A stretch of DNA of 41,812 nt from Luteolibacter sp. (GTDB lineage Bacteria; Verrucomicrobiota; Verrucomicrobiia; Verrucomicrobiales; Akkermansiaceae), in the NCBI GenBank assembly GCA_021298895.1, contig JAJTHK010000040.1, positions 1 to 41,812 of the forward strand, in the 5' to 3' direction. Under the pieces are notes generated by a model. That model did no database searches. It saw only the letters and a list, made by a program, of their open reading frames with translations, and was not told where the DNA came from. Positions 37,188 through 41,812 of this stretch are shown in pieces. Position 1 is the first letter of the stretch, and each line of letters starts with the position of its first letter. Made by a program: the position numbers and the translations under genes.

Positions 37188-39476
37188 ATGAAACCCAAGG
37201 TTCCGTATGGGGTTTTTCTCCTCTCTTTATTACTGTCGTGATTTACGCTGCGATTATTAGATTTATGGAATCCCTACAACGTGAATCTCACGCTCTTTCA
37301 GCATTCGCACCTTTTCGACAGATCCTTGCCGCCTGCGTTTCGGTTTCGAATCGGGAGTCATTATTCTGACACATCTTGGTCATTCGTTCCCGGTAATAAT
37401 GACAATTATAACACTTCACGCCCGGGTGAGATATGGACCAAGCTTAACTACAATACCGTCTGGGTCAGAGGGCCTAATGGCATAACGTTGACACCCGGAG
37501 AAACCAAGTTAGGCAATATCAATAATCTAGGTTATGACCCTGCGTCGTTATCCACATATACCAGATACAGCAATATAACGATCAATGGCGTCAGTGATTT
37601 CGATGCTTCGGATCAAATCAGCCTGACCACTCGGTTCGATTCGTTTGGGGGAGGAGCCAATAAAGTAGGAGCATTCTTTGAGATGAGAGATGATAGGCCT
37701 CCTACGCAATCCCTCGCAAATATTCTTCGTTATGGCATAGGACATACATTCTACTCGGAGGCTACGGCCAATCAGTTCTGGCCACGCATGAATGAGATTG
37801 ATCTGCCCAGTCATCCGGTGAGTGCAATGAGTGGTAATGGCGTACCATTCCTTTCCCTCATGTTCGGACCGCGCTTGTCGTCGGGCAGTGTCTTACCAAC
37901 GAGGGGCGTTCAACAGAATAATCCATTGGGAACGGTCAATTTCTGCGGACAAGGCTTTGAAATGGGTACAGATAGTGTTCAGGATCTTCGCGGACAGATA
38001 ATGACTCAGGGAGCTCGGGGTGCCGCTAATCCTGTGAACGCGGCCATGGACTTCAATTTCATCACCCACAGCAGTTGGCTTATGGATAACCTGCCCAACT
38101 GCTCACAGGACGGCAGAAACAACGGTTATTTGATCAGTGGCACCCAATCCGGTGACGGGCTGAAGCGGGTTGTGGTGGCCGAGCTGCCGCTGAGACCACT
38201 CGGTTCGCTGGCTGAACTGCAACACTGGGATTTGCGCAAAGACAATCCAGCGCCACCCCGCCAGTTCAATATCATCGCCAATAGCGATGCTCAGCCTTTG
38301 TTTTCTCCGAATGCTGTGATCCGCAATGGGACGGGTATTCCTGACGCAGCTCCAAACCCTAGTATCGACCTCCAGCACGACGATTCCTACTGCGCCAACC
38401 ACCTGTTGTTCGATGACTGGTTTTTCTCCACGATCGCCCCGCAGCCCACGACCTTCGGTTCGACAGGTAAAACTTTGCAGGAGACTTTTACTGCTTGGGT
38501 GAGCGAAGGGAAACCGCTTGATAACCGTGCTTACCGTCCCATTTTGGCTGATAGCGGCATCAGTTCCTCGCAAGCGACGGAACTTTTTAATGCGAAGGTC
38601 AATACTGCGGATGCTTATCGCACGATTGCCTCACGCTTGGAAGTGGATGGCATGTTCAATGTGAATTCCACTTCGGTGAAAGCATGGCGCGCGCTGTTAG
38701 GTCATGCTCGCAATCAACGCATGCCATACTATGACAATAATGGAAACGTGGTTTTGTCTGATCCGACTGACTACGCCGTATCGCGGACCACGGTGGCGAG
38801 TGATGTTGCCGCAGGGAAGAATGGCAGTTCCGGTTCCTTTCCTGGAGCCTCGGAATATTCTGGCTACCGGGTGTTTACCGATGAGATGCTCGATCAATTT
38901 GCGGAGGAGATGGTAAACCAAGTTCGCAAGCGCGGTCCATTCCTCTCACTCTCCGAGTTTGTGAACCGGCAGTTGTCTAACAATTCTTCAAATAATCAGC
39001 TGGCTCTAGCCGGTGCGGTGCAGAGTGCCCTCAACGTGCTGGCAGCGAAGTCGGATGACGACCTTAACCCATACTCCTTCTTGCAGGATGACTCACAGAA
39101 TGCCGGGCGATCGGTGTTGATCGCCAAAGGCCAGGATACGCGCAGTGGCTACGATAAATTTCCAGAGGCCTCCGAGGGCAAAAGTGCCTACGGCTTGCCC
39201 GGTTGGCCACGCCAAGCAGACATCTTGCGACCGCTCGCTCCCATTCTTTCTGCGCGAGATGACACCTTCACAATTCGTGCGTATGGAGATGCCCGCGGTG
39301 CGAATGGGAAGATCATCGCGCGCGCTACTTGCGAGGCAATCGTGCGCCGTGGGCGTGAATTTGTTTCCAGCGAAAACGAATCGGATACCTTCATTGGTCT
39401 ATCCGATACGAACGAACGCTTCGGTCGCCGCTACCACATCATTTCCTTCCGTTGGCTAAACGCTGATGAAATCTGA
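37188..39476 (+). pseudogene. Verru_Chthon cassette protein A-like gene, 5' truncated and interrupted by a stop
   Basis: The open part (codons after 37241; first usable GTG 37281, 731 aa) matches the C-terminal part of large Verru_Chthon cassette A proteins, known from memory as one component of the pseudopilin-linked A-D cassette of Verrucomicrobia: LWNPYNVNLTL, LPPAFRFRI, the Trp/Asn-rich middle (LNCSQDGRNNGYLISGT-like), a helix-hairpin-helix-like area VFTDEMLDQFAEEMVNQVRKRGPFLSLSEFVNR, and the ending RFGRRYHIISFRWLNADEI. The frame continues upstream through LRLLDLWNPYNV to a TGA at 37239 that follows MKPKVPYGVFLLSLLLS from an ATG at 37188. Full-length relatives are over 1000 aa, so several hundred N-terminal residues including the pilin-like signal are missing. 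No B, C or D partner is present. Confidence 0.7.
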
Positions 39477-39498
39477 GTCACGTGCCAATCAGGAAAAT

Positions 39499-39517
39499 AA
39501 CCTAATTTAGGTTTTTT
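39499..39517 (+). terminator. Short Rho-independent terminator after the Verru_Chthon A remnant
   Basis: AACCTA-ATT-TAGGTT is a 6-bp stem with a 3-nt loop running into T4, 22 nt after the stop codon. It is weak because the stem is short and AT-rich. Confidence 0.6.
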
Positions 39518-39596
39518 CTAAGGAAATTAATTCTGTTGTGTCAAAACATGTGTAGGCCAGATTGATCGCCTAATTAAACCACAAACCTAGACATCT

Positions 39597-40124
39597 ATGA
39601 AATCACTACTGCTGTTCTCCGTATGCGTCCTTATCGTTAGCTCCTTAGCCTCCGCCCGCGATCTCGATGTCGCTGGTGACAAGGCCACAAAGAAAGAAAT
39701 ACGCTACAATCAGATCGGACCTCGCGATACGATTATCTTCTACACGTTCGAAAATGATGCTGCTGTGCTTAAACTGAATATCACGGAGCAGGGTGGCAAG
39801 TTCGTCCTGAGAGGCAGCATGAATCTGTTTGCCGAGGGAACCAATGCCGAGCAAATGGGCAAGTGGATCAACAACCAGCATTCCTGTGGCTTGTTCCCCG
39901 AAGTCCCTGAACCGAAGGCGTGTGTGGTTTTGCCCGCCGACTCCTGCATCGTTCTGGAGAGCAAGATCAAAGATGGCAAAAAGATCGGCAACGAACCGAT
40001 TGGCGACACATTCGATGACTACGCACTCAAGATCAAGCTTGCTGATATAGAAGGCAAAGGCTTCAAGTTGAAGGGCTTTATAGCCGATACCAGCGCTTTC
40101 GTCAAAGCGGGGCCAGCAGCGTAG
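39597..40124 (+). CDS. Secreted protein of unknown function
   Basis: The 175-aa product has a signal peptide (MKSLLLFSVCVLIVSSLASA) and a beta-rich mature part with two Cys (in HSCGLF and KACVV, plus DSCIV) that could form a disulfide. I recognise no family. It follows the Verru_Chthon A remnant after 120 nt with its own spacer, and such secreted partners next to that gene may be part of the same unit; that is an inference from position only. Confidence 0.65.
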   Translation: MKSLLLFSVCVLIVSSLASARDLDVAGDKATKKEIRYNQIGPRDTIIFYTFENDAAVLKLNITEQGGKFVLRGSMNLFAEGTNAEQMGKWINNQHSCGLFPEVPEPKACVVLPADSCIVLESKIKDGKKIGNEPIGDTFDDYALKIKLADIEGKGFKLKGFIADTSAFVKAGPAA

Positions 40125-40503
40125 CGCGCCGGTTCTAATGCGTTTCTCGAGGCTGCGGTGTATGGAAATCCGTCCTACCAAGCGGCTTGTTGGAACTTGT
40201 GAAAGAAGCCTGCTTAAAACATGGTTTGCAATAAGTTTGCTCTAGGTAAACCCATGCAAAGCTGTCGCCTAAAAAGACGGCTAGCTTTTAAAAATATTCT
40301 AGGGGCTTGCGGGGACTATGTTTATAAGAGCACCATCGTTGATGAATTACCTCCCAGTTCCGTCAGAAATCATTTTTTAACCACAATGGAAGCGCAGCGT
40401 ACATGGACGAACTGACTATTAGAAAATATTTCGTCAAAAAGACACGGATAAAGAGGGATTTTGATTCATTCTTATCTGCGGTTCAATTCCTCTTCCTCAT
40501 CCC
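40125..40503. other. 379-nt gap with two hairpins and no gene
   Basis: CATGGTTT (40220-40227) pairs with AAACCCATG (40248-40256), directly followed by AAAGC/GCTTT (40258-40262 with 40284-40288) and a T4 run, so the pair could end transcription from the upstream gene. The text GGTAAACC, GCAAAGC, CCTAAA and GGCTAGC occurs in the order seen in c-di-GMP-I riboswitches, but the first aptamer hairpin is missing. The remainder holds only a 64-codon frame (40221) without support. Confidence 0.35.
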
Positions 40504-41220
40504 ATGTCCCGCTTCTCAAAATTGTTGATCTTGCTAATGGCATCGCTAGTCGTTCTGCCGGCAGATGCTCAGGAGTCGGCAAATAAATTTCGAACCGTTC
40601 GAATTCTCTTCATTAACGCGCCGCAGACTGCGCCTAAAACAGCTCACCTCCATGATGGTAAATCTTCTCAAGTGGTCGAGTTGCCGCGCATGAATCTCTC
40701 AGCTATCTACAAGGTTCCTGCTGGTCCGTTAAACCTGCGCCTGCTGGACAAGGTCATCGAAGATACTAAGCAAATCCCAGCCAACGCGCCAATGGCTCTG
40801 ATTCCTGAGACCATGGGCGATGCCTACTTGATCTGTTTCTCCGATCCAGAAAATACAGCGATGCCGATTCGTATGGATGCGATAGATGCAGGAAATGAAA
40901 AATTCCGCGACGGCATGATGCTGTGGTTTAACCTCTCTCCTCATGTGATCGGAGGTATGCTCGGTAAGCAAAAAATTCAGATCAAGCCGCATGAACGTTT
41001 GTTGGTGGAGGCCCCAGTCGATGAGACGGATAGTTACCCAGTCATTTTATTGCACTTAATCAATGGCAAAGATGAGGTTTTTCCCATTTGTGAAACGCGC
41101 TGGATGCACGATCCCAAGACACGTCAGTTGGTCTTTGTATTCACGGAAACCGGCCGCCGTCTTCCTCGTATCATAGGTATATCCGATTTCCGTCCGCCGC
41201 CGCCTACCGAGGGTAGATAA
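40504..41220 (+). CDS. Secreted protein of unknown function
   Basis: The 238-aa product has a signal peptide (MSRFSKLLILLMASLVVLPADAQ) and a beta-rich mature part, for example RTVRILFINAPQTAPK, VELPRMNLSAIYKVPAGPLNLRLL and GRRLPRIIGISDFRPPPP. It contains no Cys-rich or catalytic pattern that I recognise. It is in the same orientation as the Verru_Chthon A remnant and the 39597 gene and may belong to the same former locus. Confidence 0.65.
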   Translation: MSRFSKLLILLMASLVVLPADAQESANKFRTVRILFINAPQTAPKTAHLHDGKSSQVVELPRMNLSAIYKVPAGPLNLRLLDKVIEDTKQIPANAPMALIPETMGDAYLICFSDPENTAMPIRMDAIDAGNEKFRDGMMLWFNLSPHVIGGMLGKQKIQIKPHERLLVEAPVDETDSYPVILLHLINGKDEVFPICETRWMHDPKTRQLVFVFTETGRRLPRIIGISDFRPPPPTEGR

Positions 41221-41488
41221 GGTTGTCGCGGAAGTTATCTTCATTCCTCTGTCTGCTATTTATCTGCCTTGAATTCATACTCTTGCTCCAGAGGTCATCG
41301 CTTTTAGTGGATCGCTCTAGTGCATGCAGAAGCGCTTTTCAGGTGATCCCAAACTTTGGATATTCAGGCCTTCGGTATGGCTCATCCTGTTTTCTCTTCC
41401 ACTGAAGACCCATCAGTGTATTATCTGCGCAAGATGAAAATTTCCTAACATTTTCTCATCTCAATCTGAACATCGCAGCATAACTACA

Positions 41489-41605
41489 ATGGATAACATC
41501 AGAGCTGAATACCAGAGACTTGTTGATCTCGCTAGTATGCCCTCCGGATGGAAGGCGGCGCAACTTTTTATCTGTAAAAGTTTTCAAGCTGGATTTGGAG
41601 GGTGA
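41489..41605 (+). pseudogene. 5' stub of a gene, probably interrupted by the IS256-type element
   Basis: From ATG 41489 a frame reads MDNIRAEYQRLVDLASMPSGWKAAQ and then runs into the untypical LFICKSFQAGFGG before a TGA at 41603, three bases from the transposase stop. The first 23 residues look like the normal start of a protein, the rest like IS end sequence translated by chance. The junction is probably near 41555-41565, where AACTTTT-TATCTGT-AAAAGTT forms an inverted repeat that could be the IS end. The remaining part of the interrupted gene would lie beyond the element, outside the window. The preceding 268 nt (41221-41488) show no gene. Confidence 0.4.
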
Positions 41606-41607
41606 TT

Positions 41608-41812
41608 TCAAGCTGCTGATTTTTGGTGGTTTGTTGTGTTTGTAATTTGATTTTGTGCTGTGAGAGTGAGATAGGCTTTGCCGGTTTCCCATTCCTCTGA
41701 AGTTTCCATTAGGATGGCTGTGACAAGGCGAAGAACTGATTTTTCGTTCGGAAATAGACCAGCGACACGTGTGCGTCGTTTGATCTGGCGATTGAGATTC
41801 TCACACATGTTA
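41608..41812 (-). CDS. IS256-family (Mutator-like) transposase, C-terminal part, cut by the window edge
   Basis: The visible 68 residues contain the typical C-terminal block of IS256-family DDE transposases: NMCENLNRQIKRRTRVAGLFPNE, then VLRLVTAILMETSEEWETGKAYL. The reading frame is open to the window end (41812), so the gene continues outside; the ATG at 41808 is internal. The catalytic acidic residues are not in view, so whether it is intact cannot be judged. Confidence 0.85.
   Translation of the reverse strand, partial: NMCENLNRQIKRRTRVAGLFPNEKSVLRLVTAILMETSEEWETGKAYLTLTAQNQITNTTNHQKSAA

Noticed and set aside
37172-37369. 65-aa frame with a hydrophobic stretch before the Verru_Chthon A remnant
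   Set aside because: It overlaps the remnant in another frame, and the remnant's frame carries the family motif LWNPYNV here.
41456-41692. Minus-strand 78-aa frame near the transposase
   Set aside because: It is in a different frame from the IS256 motif block, overlaps it, and has a low-complexity Lys/Ser composition.

Overview
The window reads as chromosomal DNA of a verrucomicrobial bacterium (phylum Verrucomicrobiota). The clues are a Verru_Chthon-cassette-A-like protein remnant, an SHD1-type (SLA1 homology domain 1) secreted hydrolase, ThuA-like, NHL and SASA-like secreted proteins typical of the Planctomycetes/Verrucomicrobia group, few clear Shine-Dalgarno sites, and spacers packed with short repeats. 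The assignment is an inference from protein content; no rRNA gene is present.

Region 1 (1-11.8 kb, all +) is a conserved information-processing block: the 3' end of a tRNA (probably Trp), secE, nusG, rplK, rplA, rplJ, rplL, rpoB and rpoC. There is an attenuator-like hairpin between rplL and rpoB and a strong terminator after rpoC. Region 2 (11.8-17.9 kb) holds a secreted SHD1/alpha-beta-hydrolase protein, an M20 peptidase, and a tRNA/rRNA-modification pair: a TrhO-RluA fusion overlapping tilS by 4 nt. Region 3 (18-24.5 kb) holds an NHL-repeat secreted protein, a Fur-family regulator, ruvB, a two-gene secreted unit (unknown protein plus a SASA-like/amidohydrolase fusion), a truncated haemoglobin bracketed by inverted repeats, and prfA. 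Region 4 (24.6-31.4 kb) holds a VapBC toxin-antitoxin pair whose promoter lies inside a 33-bp palindrome, an RlmI-like methyltransferase, a TetR regulator, rpmE2 (type B L31), hisF, an AsmA-like membrane protein and a ThuA-like protein. Region 5 (31.6-37.1 kb) holds a membrane protein, an M29-like aminopeptidase, an RRM RNA-binding protein with a long, highly structured upstream region, a membrane-anchored cysteine-peptidase-like protein and mdh. Region 6 (37.1-41.8 kb) looks accessory: a Verru_Chthon A gene with a broken 5' end, two orphan secreted proteins, an interrupted ORF, and the 3' end of an IS256-family transposase running off the edge.

The most unusual signals are non-coding. (a) Tracts of 7-nt repeats in strict phase fill several spacers; the largest is exactly 22 heptads (18971-19124) and abuts a stop codon. 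(b) A family of 7-8 bp palindromes with 3-nt loops sits within about 10 nt of start or stop codons; the stem sequence changes between copies while pairing is kept. (c) A 149-bp MITE-like element has 20-bp terminal inverted repeats. (d) Upstream of the RRM gene lies a rod-shaped RNA candidate of about 170 nt, with a further 10-bp long-range pairing that would form a pseudoknot next to the start codon. The strongest protein-level oddities are the TrhO-RluA fusion and a SASA esterase-like domain without catalytic residues fused to an amidohydrolase. All calls come from reading the sequence; no database search or folding program was run.
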